Positions 19,447 to 27,489 of a stretch of 64,000 bases of DNA are shown in pieces. This DNA comes from Marinifilum flexuosum. Its GTDB lineage: Bacteria; Bacteroidota; Bacteroidia; Bacteroidales; Marinifilaceae. The notes under the pieces are model-generated. The model was given only the letters and a program-made list of their open reading frames with translations, did no database searches and was not told the DNA's origin. Location of the stretch: the NCBI RefSeq assembly GCF_003610555.1, contig NZ_RAPQ01000012.1:282573-346572 (forward strand). The letters run 5' to 3'. The translations under genes and the position numbers were made by a program. Each line of letters starts with the position of its first letter. Positions within the stretch are counted from its first letter, which is position 1.

Positions 19447-20346
19447 ATGTCAAAAAAGCTAATTGTTATTCTTGGCCCAACCGGAGTAGGTAAAACTGAT
19501 TTAAGCATCAATATTGCCAAGCATTTTAACACCGAAATATCTTCATCTGATAGCAGACAAGTATATCGCGAAATGCGTATTGGCACAGCAGTTCCCGAAC
19601 CTGAGCAACTAGCAGCTGTAAAGCATCATTTTATTCACACTCATTCTATTCACGATTATTTTAGCTCATGGGAGTGCGAAAAACAAACATTGGCCTTGCT
19701 CGAAGATCTTTTTCAAGAAAAAGATCAGGTTTTATTGGTTGGAGGCAGCATGATGTATATCGATGCTGTATGCAATGGTATTGATGATATTCCCACAATT
19801 GATCCTGATTTACGCAAAGAAGTTTTCGAAACATACGAAAAAGAAGGCTTGGAGTATATTCGAATGCAATTGAAACAACTCGATCCTGTTTTTTACAATC
19901 AAGTTGATTTAAAGAATGCCAAAAGAGTAATCCACGCGGTTGAAATTTGTCTGATGTCAGGCAAACCTTATTCTGAATTGAGAACCAATTCGAAAAAACA
20001 AAGGGACTTTGATATCGTTAAAATTGGATTAAATCGTGATCGTGAAGAACTTTACGATAGAATTAATCGAAGAGTAGATATCATGATTGAAGAAGGATTA
20101 ATTGAAGAGGCAAAATCGGTTTTTGAATTCCGCCATTACAACTCGCTAAATACGGTTGGATACAAAGAGTTGTTTGAACACTTCGAAGGAAAAATAAATC
20201 TAGACAAAGCCATTGAGCTAATCAAACGCAACTCCAGAAGATATGCCAAACGTCAACTTTCATGGTTTAGAAGAGATGATGAAATCAGGTGGTTCCATCC
20301 TGATCAGGAAGAAGATATTATCAAATACTTAGAACAACAAGTTTAA
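19447..20346 (+). CDS. miaA: tRNA dimethylallyltransferase
   Basis: A 299-residue protein with P-loop GPTGVGKTDLS at residues 9-19, the DSRQVYREMRIGTA substrate motif, and VGGSMMYIDAVCNGID. It transfers the dimethylallyl group to A37 of tRNAs that read UNN codons. Length is normal for the family. The last block (KRNSRRYAKRQLSWFRRD) is typical of MiaA. Confidence 0.96.
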   Translation: MSKKLIVILGPTGVGKTDLSINIAKHFNTEISSSDSRQVYREMRIGTAVPEPEQLAAVKHHFIHTHSIHDYFSSWECEKQTLALLEDLFQEKDQVLLVGGSMMYIDAVCNGIDDIPTIDPDLRKEVFETYEKEGLEYIRMQLKQLDPVFYNQVDLKNAKRVIHAVEICLMSGKPYSELRTNSKKQRDFDIVKIGLNRDREELYDRINRRVDIMIEEGLIEEAKSVFEFRHYNSLNTVGYKELFEHFEGKINLDKAIELIKRNSRRYAKRQLSWFRRDDEIRWFHPDQEEDIIKYLEQQV

Positions 20347-20417
20347 AGTCGATTTCAAAATAAATGAAGAGTTCTTTTATTGACCTTTTGTGCTTGTAGA
20401 ATGATATTTTAAGCTTA

Positions 20418-20564
20418 TTTATCTATGCATTAAGGTCTCAGCTAGATATGCATCGGTTACTTATAAAAGTATTTAGGTTCCAAACCTAAATACATCAATA
20501 AACATCCGAACTTTTAAGTTCCCAACCTAAAAATATCAATCCGGAACCTTAATGCATAGATAAA
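20418..20564. repeat. Nested inverted repeats (cruciform-like) between convergent genes
   Basis: The outer 19-bp perfect arms are 20418-20436 and 20546-20564. Nested inside is a perfect 11-bp hairpin with a 3-base loop (20469-20493, GTATTTAGGTT and its complement), and related half-sites (AACCTAAA, GGTTC) recur in between. It fills most of the 243-bp gap between miaA and the leftward glycosyltransferase. It could be a bidirectional terminator or a small non-coding mobile repeat. Confidence 0.65.
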
Positions 20565-20589
20565 AGACTTAAATAGCGAAATAAAACTC

Positions 20590-21597
20590 CTAATAAAACC
20601 CTTTCCCAAATACACCAAATTCATCCTTGCCTAGCACCTTGTGCTTCCAAACTGCATCCATAAATCCAATTCCGTAAGCAAAAATCTGCACATAGCTTGC
20701 CGCCAATGCTTTTATGCTAATTTTTATGGATTTGTTTTTGGTTAAAGCATCAGCAAAAACAAGAAATGTATACAAGAGTATCGGAAAGGCAAAAACCTGA
20801 TGCAAGATTAAACCTAAAAGCAATGAGCCTATTGTTCCCAAAACAAAAAGAGATGGAAACAAAAAGAAAATCTTAAAGGTTTCAGGATAATGTTTTGAAA
20901 TGATGTAGCGAGTTTTTCCAAATCCAAAAACCTGCTTGTAAAATTTCTTAAAAGAGATTCTTCTTTTGTGAAACACATAAACATCGCTTACCAATCGAGT
21001 TTCGAAACCACGTTTAATTACTTCAATGGCAAACACCATATCTTCACCTGGATGCATTGTAGTAACAGGGAATCCTCCTGTATTTTCGTAAACTGCTTTC
21101 GAAAATCCCAGGTTAAAACTTCTAGGGTGAAATTTATGCACCTGCTTCTTTCCTCCCCTAATTCCACCAGTAGTAAAAAAGGAAGTCATGGCATACGAAA
21201 CCGCTTTCTGAAAATCAGAAAAATCATCCATAGCTCCATCAGGTCCGCCATAACAATCAACAAAATTTTCAGTTAATTCTTTATGGATGGTTTCCATATA
21301 ATGAGCAGGCAGAATACAGTCAGAATCAAAAAACAAGAAGTAGTTCCCTTTTGCTTTGGCCAAACCATAATTTCTCCCAATGCTAGGACCTTGGTTCTCT
21401 TTGTAATAGTATGAGATATTAATTTGATCAGAATATGATTTACAAAGCTCTTCCGATTTTATGGAAGAACCGTCTTCAACCACAACCAATTCAAATTCTT
21501 TATAAGTTTGAACAACCAAACTATCAAGTAATTCTTTCATTTCATCCGGTCGATTGTATACCGGAACTATAATTGAAAATTGAATATCAGAATTCAT
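20590..21597 (-). CDS. Family 2 glycosyltransferase with C-terminal membrane segments
   Basis: 335 residues from the ATG at 21597, which follows the stop of the upstream methyltransferase by one base; a TTG start at 21633 would overlap that gene. The GT-A fold begins with FSIIVPVYNRPDEM, then VVVEDGSS, the DxD-like FFDSDC and GGPDGAMDDFSDFQ. Two to three hydrophobic helices near the C-terminus (FFLFPSLFVLGTIGSLLLG, VFAFPILLYTFLVFADA) anchor it in the inner membrane. Translationally linked to the methyltransferase, it is likely to act in surface glycan or lipid-linked sugar synthesis. Donor and acceptor are unknown. Confidence 0.85.
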   Translation of the reverse strand: MNSDIQFSIIVPVYNRPDEMKELLDSLVVQTYKEFELVVVEDGSSIKSEELCKSYSDQINISYYYKENQGPSIGRNYGLAKAKGNYFLFFDSDCILPAHYMETIHKELTENFVDCYGGPDGAMDDFSDFQKAVSYAMTSFFTTGGIRGGKKQVHKFHPRSFNLGFSKAVYENTGGFPVTTMHPGEDMVFAIEVIKRGFETRLVSDVYVFHKRRISFKKFYKQVFGFGKTRYIISKHYPETFKIFFLFPSLFVLGTIGSLLLGLILHQVFAFPILLYTFLVFADALTKNKSIKISIKALAASYVQIFAYGIGFMDAVWKHKVLGKDEFGVFGKGFY

Positions 21598-21598
21598 T

Positions 21599-22375
21599 CT
21601 ATAATTTTTGATTGAAGTAGAAAATTTCATCAATAGGTAATCGATGCCTCTCGGCTACATCGGAAGGAAATTTTTTAGAATATTTGCTTTCACTAACTGC
21701 AAATCCGGCTTTTTGTAATCGATTTATATAATCTAAACCATACAAACGAACATGGTCCTTTTGGCGATACAATCTTTCCCTCTCCTTTGGATCGGTAACC
21801 GAAGAATCCTCTTCTGTTTTAGGATTCTCAGTGTCCATTGGCACTTGAAGAATCGCAAATCCATTTGGTTTTAGAATTCTAAACAACTCACTCATGGCTT
21901 TTGAGTCGCTATCTACATGTTCTAGGACATGGTTACAAATCACTACATCAAAAGTGTTCTCATCAAATGGAATTTCTTGCACATCGAAATGAACATCGGC
22001 AATTGGAGATTCCAAATCGCCTGTTGTATAGTTTAGATTCGATAGTTCTTTAAATCTTTTATAGAAACACTGCTCTGGCGCAATGTGCAAAACCCTTAAG
22101 TTCTTACTAAAAAAATCAGTTTCATTTTTAAGATACAACCACATTAATCGGTGTCGTTCCAAGGATAAACATTTTGGACACAAACAATTGTCTCTTCCTG
22201 TTTCTTTGGTATATCCGTATGGTAAAAACTTCCTAAACTTACCTCCACAAACCGGACATTCAACTTTATTTCCAATTAAAAAAACAGCAATAATTCTATT
22301 AATTAATAAACTGAGCCGAATTAAAAACGGACGAGGAAATATTTGTAGTAGTAATCTTATAACTCCTTTTATCAT
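21599..22375 (-). CDS. SAM-dependent methyltransferase with N-terminal zinc-ribbon-like motif
   Basis: 258 residues. A hydrophobic N-terminal stretch (1-35) is followed by two Cys pairs (ECPVCGGKF and CLCPKCLSLERHR), consistent with a zinc ribbon. A class I methyltransferase domain follows (VLHIAPE, TGDLESPIADVHFDV, FDVVICNHVLEHV, LFRILKPNGFAILQVP). Its substrate is probably a sugar or lipid intermediate, inferred only from the flanking glycosyltransferases. It is part of the leftward cluster. Confidence 0.82.
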   Translation of the reverse strand: MIKGVIRLLLQIFPRPFLIRLSLLINRIIAVFLIGNKVECPVCGGKFRKFLPYGYTKETGRDNCLCPKCLSLERHRLMWLYLKNETDFFSKNLRVLHIAPEQCFYKRFKELSNLNYTTGDLESPIADVHFDVQEIPFDENTFDVVICNHVLEHVDSDSKAMSELFRILKPNGFAILQVPMDTENPKTEEDSSVTDPKERERLYRQKDHVRLYGLDYINRLQKAGFAVSESKYSKKFPSDVAERHRLPIDEIFYFNQKL

Positions 22376-22450
22376 GGATTGTTCGCTATAATTTATGGCT
22401 CAAAAGATTTGAATGAGAATTAATTTATTATTCAAAACTTATAATTGCTT

Positions 22451-23398
22451 TTATATTTCTTTTTCGATTTGGTATGTATTTCTTTCCGACGAACTACGGC
22501 TAACCAATTCGGCAACAAAGCCCGTTAAAAACAGTTGAGTACCAATAATCATGGTAGCCAATGCAATGTAAAAATAAGGGCTATCTGTCACTAGCGGAGC
22601 TTTAATCCCTTGACTGATACTGTAGATTTTTTGGAATCCAATCCAAGCTGACGCAAAGAATCCAACAAAAAACATGAGTGTACCCAACAAACCAAAAAAA
22701 TGCATTGGTTTTTTACCAAACTTGCTAATGAATGTGATTGATAGCAGATCAAGAAATCCATTGATGAAACGATTTAACCCGAATTTGGTAATTCCATATT
22801 TTCGTTCCTGATGCTGTACAATCTTCTCTGTAATTCTAACAAAACCAGCCTGTTTTGCAAGTATCGGAATATATCTATGCATCTCTCCATACACCTCTAT
22901 ACTCTTAATTACTTTGTTCTTGTAGGCTTTTAGTCCACAATTAAAATCGTGTAATTTAATACCCGACATGGCACGAGCTGTTCTATTGAAAAACTTACTA
23001 GGAATGGTTTTTGAAATTGGATCGTATCTTTTTTGTTTCCATCCCGACACCAAATCAAAATCTTCTTCCTTTATCATGCGATACAATTCCGGAATTTCAT
23101 CAGGAGAATCTTGCAAATCTGCATCCATGGTAATTACAACATCACCTTGTGCTAGTTCAAATCCGCTAAAAAGTGCTGCCGATTTTCCGTAATTTCTACG
23201 AAATTTGATTCCACGTACTGCCGAATATTTCTTCTGTAACTTCTCAATTACCTCCCACGAGCTATCATTACTTCCATCATCGACCATAATAACCTCATGG
23301 CTGAAATTACTTTGAGTCATTACTCTATCAATCCATGCCACCAATTCGGGAATCGATTCGTCCTCGTTAAACAAAGGAACTACTACTGAAATATCCAT
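22451..23398 (-). CDS. Polyisoprenyl-phosphate hexosyltransferase (DPM1/GtrB-like, GT2)
   Basis: 315 residues. It has a GT-A domain with SVVPLFNEDESIPELVAW, VMVDDGSNDSSW and the metal motif TMDADLQDSPDEIPEL, then FNCGLKAYK and two C-terminal transmembrane helices (about 235-260 and 275-300). This is the layout of GtrB/ArnC-type enzymes that load a sugar onto a polyprenyl phosphate in the inner membrane. A short DUF4199 gene lies 9 bp upstream on the same strand. It probably supplies a lipid-linked sugar for surface glycan or lipid A modification. Confidence 0.88.
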   Translation of the reverse strand: MDISVVVPLFNEDESIPELVAWIDRVMTQSNFSHEVIMVDDGSNDSSWEVIEKLQKKYSAVRGIKFRRNYGKSAALFSGFELAQGDVVITMDADLQDSPDEIPELYRMIKEEDFDLVSGWKQKRYDPISKTIPSKFFNRTARAMSGIKLHDFNCGLKAYKNKVIKSIEVYGEMHRYIPILAKQAGFVRITEKIVQHQERKYGITKFGLNRFINGFLDLLSITFISKFGKKPMHFFGLLGTLMFFVGFFASAWIGFQKIYSISQGIKAPLVTDSPYFYIALATMIIGTQLFLTGFVAELVSRSSSERNTYQIEKEI

Positions 23399-23407
23399 AC
23401 CTTGTAT

Positions 23408-23965
23408 TTATTGATTTTTTGAATCGTTAAATTTATCAATAGGACTGTTATTAAACAAATTTCTCTTTTGTCTAAAGAAGAATGCCACTATTAATGAAAA
23501 GAAAACTCCAGCCATAACTTTTCCTAACCACTGACTGAACGCAAAAATACCAGGTGTAATTTTCCTGTAAATTGACATTAACAATTCTACCTGATCATCA
23601 TCATAACCAATCTCCACAAGCCCCTTCTCGGTAAAGTCAACAGCTTCCTGTAATATTCCGCCATCAAAATAGCTTGTTAGGATATATATATACATGGCAT
23701 AAAAGAATGAAGCTACAGCAATCATTAAAGTACCAGCAATAAAAGCGCGGCCATACGAAATAACACCAAATAGTACCTCATCACGATATTTTCTTACTCC
23801 AAAATAGATACCAAGAATAATCAGGCCTCTGTTTATAAACAAAAGCGTAGGATTGTAATTAATAGAAACACCTTTCCAATAAAACGTTAATGATGCCAAT
23901 ATTAATACGGCTCCCACTAAAGACCCAAATAAAAATGAGTGCTTAAATAAAGTTTTGTAGTACAT
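23408..23965 (-). CDS. DUF4199 membrane protein
   Basis: 185 residues from the ATG at 23965 (MYYKTLFKHSFLFGSLVGA); the longer frame begins at a TTG and adds 10 charged residues. Four transmembrane segments lie at about 12-30, 38-58, 72-98 and 148-172. DUF4199 proteins are restricted to Bacteroidota and commonly neighbour DPM1-like glycosyltransferases, as here. The function is unknown; an accessory or flippase-like role in lipid-sugar handling is speculation from context. Confidence 0.8.
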   Translation of the reverse strand: MYYKTLFKHSFLFGSLVGAVLILASLTFYWKGVSINYNPTLLFINRGLIILGIYFGVRKYRDEVLFGVISYGRAFIAGTLMIAVASFFYAMYIYILTSYFDGGILQEAVDFTEKGLVEIGYDDDQVELLMSIYRKITPGIFAFSQWLGKVMAGVFFSLIVAFFFRQKRNLFNNSPIDKFNDSKNQ

Positions 23966-24181
23966 TTTAATTCTTTTGTGATTTTTCGAACACAAAGATA
24001 TCCGTTTTTACGGTAATGTATCGCTTAAAAAAGTTTAATTATTACATTCCGAAACAGCCGTTTTTACAGCAAGAGTAGAAAATTGAAAATTTATTGACAT
24101 TTTTTTGAGAAATTATTTCTCTGAAAATAAAACCCTTGCTGCATTCCATGAAAAATTTGTAAGAAGAAGTTCCATATTTTA

Positions 24182-24212
24182 TTTGCGGGGAAACAACTTT
24201 TTTCTACTTTTG
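24182..24212 (+). promoter_or_regulatory. ffs promoter
   Basis: TTTG at 24182-24185, a 19-bp spacer, then TACTTTTG at 24205-24212, which fits the Bacteroidota consensus. The predicted start coincides with the GGGTAAGC 5' end of the SRP RNA. Confidence 0.8.
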
Positions 24213-24216
24213 TCGT

Positions 24217-24315
24217 CGGGTAAGCACTACGCGACCAGCTCCTACTGAATCCCCCCAGGGTCGGAAGGCAGCAAGGGTAAGTGGTTGTAGCGGTGCGACG
24301 TTTTTGCTTACCCAC
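24217..24315 (+). ncRNA. ffs: Signal recognition particle RNA, small bacterial type
   Basis: An approximately 97-nt hairpin RNA. The ends GGGTAAGC (24218-24225) and GCTTACCC (24306-24313) pair. The conserved Ffh-binding apex (GGTCGGAAGGCAGCA) is at 24259-24273. A T run follows the 3' stem, so the molecule carries its own terminator. It works with Ffh and FtsY in co-translational targeting to the inner membrane. The promoter directly upstream supports the 5' end. Confidence 0.95.
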
Positions 24316-24344
24316 TTTTTTTATGCCTTTTAGGTTTTAAAAAT

Positions 24345-24418
24345 GCCGATGTAGCTCAGCTGGCTAGAGCAGCTGATTTGTAATCAGCAGGTCGTGGGTT
24401 CGAGTCCCTCCACCGGCT
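24345..24418 (+). tRNA. tRNA-Thr (anticodon TGT), copy 1
   Basis: A 74-nt cloverleaf with anticodon loop TTTGTAA, reading ACA/ACG. Acceptor arms GCCGATG and CACCGGC leave an A5-C68 mismatch, and the T stem (GTGGG/CCCTC) has a T50-T64 mismatch. CCA is not encoded. Confidence 0.93.
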
Positions 24419-24423
24419 CATCA

Positions 24424-24487
24424 AAAACTAAAAAGAAAGTTTAACGACTTTCTTTCGTTCTTTAAAATATTTTTGCAAGTAGCAATT
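24424..24487 (+). repeat. tRNA spacer repeat, copy A
   Basis: A 64-bp spacer nearly identical to 24760-24823. It contains a 9-bp hairpin (AAAGAAAGT with ACTTTCTTT) that could help processing or attenuate read-through. Confidence 0.8.
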
Positions 24488-24561
24488 GCCGATGTAGCTC
24501 AGCTGGCTAGAGCAGCTGATTTGTAATCAGCAGGTCGTGGGTTCGAGTCCCTCCACCGGCT
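24488..24561 (+). tRNA. tRNA-Thr (anticodon TGT), copy 2
   Basis: Identical to copy 1 over 74 nt, including the A5-C68 acceptor mismatch. Confidence 0.93.
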
Positions 24562-24599
24562 CCTATACTTGGTTAATCCTAAGTTTTAATTGTTACTTT

Positions 24600-24671
24600 G
24601 CCGTTGTAGCTCAGGGGTAGAGCGCTTCCTTGGTAAGGAAGAGGTCACGAGTTCAAATCTCGTCAATGGCT
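24600..24671 (+). tRNA. tRNA-Thr (anticodon GGT)
   Basis: A 72-nt cloverleaf with anticodon loop TTGGTAA, reading ACC/ACT. The acceptor stem GCCGTTG/CAATGGC pairs throughout with one G-T, and the T stem ACGAG/CTCGT is perfect. Confidence 0.95.
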
Positions 24672-24681
24672 CAATAAATTC

Positions 24682-24755
24682 GCCGATGTAGCTCAGCTGG
24701 CTAGAGCAGCTGATTTGTAATCAGCAGGTCGTGGGTTCGAGTCCCTCCATCGGCT
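24682..24755 (+). tRNA. tRNA-Thr (anticodon TGT), copy 3
   Basis: Differs from copies 1 and 2 by T instead of C at acceptor position 68 (CATCGGC), which restores pairing with A5. The T-stem T50-T64 mismatch is retained. Confidence 0.94.
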
Positions 24756-24759
24756 CTAT

Positions 24760-24823
24760 TAAAACAAAAAGAAAGTTTAACCGCTTTCTTTCGTTCTTCA
24801 AAATATTTTTGCAATATGCAATT
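24760..24823 (+). repeat. tRNA spacer repeat, copy B
   Basis: Second copy of the 64-bp spacer, with the same hairpin and a few substitutions relative to 24424-24487. Together with the flanking tRNAs it forms the second half of a tandem duplication. Confidence 0.8.
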
Positions 24824-24897
24824 GCCGATGTAGCTCAGCTGGCTAGAGCAGCTGATTTGTAATCAGCAGGTCGTGGGTTCGAGTCCCTCCATCGGCT
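24824..24897 (+). tRNA. tRNA-Thr (anticodon TGT), copy 4
   Basis: Identical to copy 3 over 74 nt, with a fully paired acceptor stem. Confidence 0.94.
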
Positions 24898-25054
24898 CTA
24901 TTTTTTATCTTACCAACTTTATTTTCGAATCAAATCGATACGAAATTATTTCACCTCTTATTTTATTATTTGTTTAAACCTAGTATGACTTTGTTCTTCA
25001 TAAGAATTTAGTGTATTTTCGTTTTCGACTTAAAAACAAACTAAAAATCGTAAA

Positions 25055-25711
25055 ATGAAGTTTTTTATTGACACAGCTAATCTTGATCAGATTAAAGAAG
25101 CACAAAATTTAGGAGTTCTTGACGGCGTAACTACCAACCCTTCTCTTATGGCTAAAGAAGGAATAAAAGGAGAAAAAAACATCAAACAACACTATGTTGA
25201 TATTTGCGATATAGTTGATGGAGATGTTAGTGCAGAGGTTATAGCAACTGAATTTGATGGAATGATTTCTGAAGGAGAAGAATTAGCAGCATTACATCCT
25301 CAAATAGTTGTTAAAGTTCCTTGCACTAAGGATGGTATAAAAGCTGTAAAATACCTAAGCTCAAAAGGAATTCGCACAAATTGTACTTTAATTTTCTCGG
25401 TAGGACAAGCATTACTAGCTGCAAAAGCTGGTGCAACTTATGTTTCTCCTTTCGTTGGAAGACTTGATGATATCTCAACCGATGGTATTGAATTAATTCG
25501 TCAAATTGCTGATATGAATAATTACTATGGTTTTGAAACGCAAGTTTTAGCAGCTTCCATTCGCCATACGATGCATATTATACAGTGTGTTGAAGCTGGA
25601 GCTGATGTGGCAACATGTCCGTTAAATGCAATTACAGGTCTTTTAAAGCACCCTTTAACTGATAAAGGCTTAGAACAATTCTTAGCTGACTACAATAAAT
25701 TAAACAGCTAA
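25055..25711 (+). CDS. fsa: Fructose-6-phosphate aldolase / small transaldolase
   Basis: A 218-residue protein of the MipB/TAL subfamily: [29 protein letters not shown], and the Schiff-base Lys in [28 protein letters not shown] and SPFVGRLDD follow. It catalyses either reversible aldol cleavage of fructose-6-phosphate or transaldolase transfer; the short form cannot be assigned to one from sequence alone. Together with rpe at 52 kb it serves the pentose phosphate pathway. It has its own terminator. Confidence 0.92.
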   Translation: MKFFIDTANLDQIKEAQNLGVLDGVTTNPSLMAKEGIKGEKNIKQHYVDICDIVDGDVSAEVIATEFDGMISEGEELAALHPQIVVKVPCTKDGIKAVKYLSSKGIRTNCTLIFSVGQALLAAKAGATYVSPFVGRLDDISTDGIELIRQIADMNNYYGFETQVLAASIRHTMHIIQCVEAGADVATCPLNAITGLLKHPLTDKGLEQFLADYNKLNS

Positions 25712-25733
25712 TATTGTTCAAATGAAATAATCA

Positions 25734-25757
25734 AGGGAGTGCGTTAGCACTCCTTTC
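25734..25757 (+). terminator. fsa terminator
   Basis: The stem GGAGTGC/GCACTCC with loop gtta, followed by TTTCTTCTTTT. Confidence 0.8.
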
Positions 25758-25876
25758 TTCTTTTATACATATTGCAATTATATGCTTTGGACTGAAAATA
25801 AATAAGCTAGCAGAGGATTGTGAATAAATAGAAACTTATATCTTTAAATCCCGAAATAACCCTTAACCACTACAAG

Positions 25877-26488
25877 ATGCTTTTAAAATTGTATCCGGAC
25901 AATCCCAATCACAGGGAATTTCGGAAAATAGTTGATGTACTTAAAGATGGTGGAATAATTATTTATCCCACAGACACTGTATATGCTATTGGATGTGATA
26001 TCACTAACAACAAAGCAATACAGCGAATAGCCAAATTAAAAGGAACTACTCCCGAGAAAGGAAACTTTTCTCTTATCTGTAATAACCTTAGTAATTTATC
26101 GGAGTACGCGAAGGTTGATAATTCTTCATTTAAAATAATGAAGAAAAACTTACCGGGAGCATTTACATTTATTCTTCCTGCTAGTAACAATGTCCCAAAA
26201 TTATTTAAAAGCAAAAAGAAGACGGTAGGAATTAGAGTTCCTGATCATTACATTCCACTGAGAATTGTAGAAGAATTAGGGAACCCTATCATGACTACCT
26301 CCATTCACGATCCAGATGAAGTAATCGAATACACTACAGATCCTGAACTAATCGATGAAAAATATAAAAAAGACGTAGACCTGATAATCGATGGAGGGTA
26401 TGGAAACAATACTGCTTCAACAATTATAGATTGTACGAACGGAGAGTTTGAAATCATCAGGCCTGGGATTGGGGAGCTTATTTTTTAA
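25877..26488 (+). CDS. tsaC: L-threonylcarbamoyladenylate synthase
   Basis: A 203-residue YrdC/Sua5-domain protein. Motifs are the N-terminal YPTDTVYAIGCD, KGNFSLICNNLSNLSEYAK, the KNLPGAFTFILPAS block and VGIRVPDH. It makes threonylcarbamoyl-AMP from threonine, bicarbonate and ATP, the first step of t6A37 modification of ANN-decoding tRNAs, which include the tRNA-Thr genes 1 kb upstream. It lacks the extra C-terminal Sua5 domain. It is followed by a bidirectional terminator. Confidence 0.93.
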   Translation: MLLKLYPDNPNHREFRKIVDVLKDGGIIIYPTDTVYAIGCDITNNKAIQRIAKLKGTTPEKGNFSLICNNLSNLSEYAKVDNSSFKIMKKNLPGAFTFILPASNNVPKLFKSKKKTVGIRVPDHYIPLRIVEELGNPIMTTSIHDPDEVIEYTTDPELIDEKYKKDVDLIIDGGYGNNTASTIIDCTNGEFEIIRPGIGELIF

Positions 26489-26503
26489 TTTGATATAAAA
26501 TAC

Positions 26504-26538
26504 AAAATGCCGACAAGAATAATCTTGCCGGCATTTTT
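26504..26538. terminator. Bidirectional terminator
   Basis: A long stem (AAAATGCCG-CAAGA with TCTTG-CGGCATTTT, one internal mismatch) flanked by A and T runs, lying between convergent tsaC and the small hypothetical gene. Confidence 0.85.
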
Positions 26539-26555
26539 TATACAAACCTATGAAA

Positions 26556-26831
26556 TTATGCTACTTTTCCTGAAGATTTTAGTAAGCTTACTCTCAAAAC
26601 GATATGTCCTCCTGGTCTATTTCCAATAAATTCAGGATAATATCCAGCATTTTCAAAATCCGTTTTAACCAAACGGATCAATTCGGTTGCTACATTTTCA
26701 AAATGATGAGTTACTACCATTTTCCCCTTACTAAAACTTTTTTCAAATTTGGTCAATACTTTATTTGACTCTTTTTTATACTTCTCAATTTCTTTTTCAA
26801 TAAGATGATTATACTTTTCTATGTTCTCCAT
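26556..26831 (-). CDS. Small hypothetical protein, 91 aa
   Basis: A 91-residue protein. The N-terminal half is a charged helix (IEKYNHLIEKEIEKYKKES), and the C-terminal half is probably beta-rich with GYYPEFIGNRPGGHIVLRVSLL. It has no signal peptide or membrane helix. I do not recognise it. An ATG start, a shared bidirectional terminator and a coding-like composition make it a likely real gene. Its upstream side faces about 180 bp without a gene and then an SRPBCC pseudogene. Confidence 0.65.
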   Translation of the reverse strand: MENIEKYNHLIEKEIEKYKKESNKVLTKFEKSFSKGKMVVTHHFENVATELIRLVKTDFENAGYYPEFIGNRPGGHIVLRVSLLKSSGKVA

Positions 26832-27010
26832 GAGTTGAATTAAAGATTGTTTAAAATGTATAGAAGATTCTATTTTGTAAATATAATGACATTATTTACG
26901 AAATAATTTTTAAAATGTTGTATTTTCGTGATTAATATTTACTTTTTAATGACAAAAGAAAAACATCAATTGATTTACAGCATTCTATAATACCTAACAA
27001 TCACAGGTCA

Positions 27011-27489
27011 TTTTATCAATTTTATAAAGAGCAAATTCTATATGCTAGTATTGAAGATGTTTGGGACATATATTTCCTGACCAATCAACCTAAAAGAAAT
27101 CACCCAAAAATATATGGGTTTCGATATAACTTCCGATTTAATCAATGAAAAAATATATCCAGGTATGATTATTAGCTACAAAGTAAGTCCTATTTTAGGC
27201 ATTAAAAACCACTTGGGTAACAGAAATAACTCAAGTACGTGACATAGATGAACAACGTATTGGGCCCTATTCCACTTGGCACCTCCAACATATTACTGAA
27301 CAGCTAGTTACTGAAGTTATTATAATAAAATATTATATCCTGCAACCTCCTCTTGGATTTTTTGGAGCAATTACCAATAATTTATTTATAGAATCTAACT
27401 TGAATGAAATATTCGAATATCGAAGAAAAGTTTTAGATCTTAGATTTAATGCTTCCAAAATGCAGGAGAAAATAGTACCAACACAGTAA
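27011..27489 (+). pseudogene. Frameshifted SRPBCC-family protein remnant
   Basis: Three consecutive frames read one protein: FYQFYKEQILYASIEDVWD (27011 on), then INLKEITQKYMGFDITSD...YPGMIISYKVSPILGIK (to 27206), then TTWVTEITQVRDIDEQRIGPYS...PPLGFFGAITNNLFIESNLNEIFEYRRKVLD. This order matches the Bacteroidota SRPBCC (START-like) family. Two single-base frame changes, near 27080-27090 and at an A run at 27204-27208, break it, and no in-frame ATG precedes the first part. The 3' end overlaps the convergent trkH gene by 44 bp. It is degraded and not expected to make protein. Confidence 0.8.
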
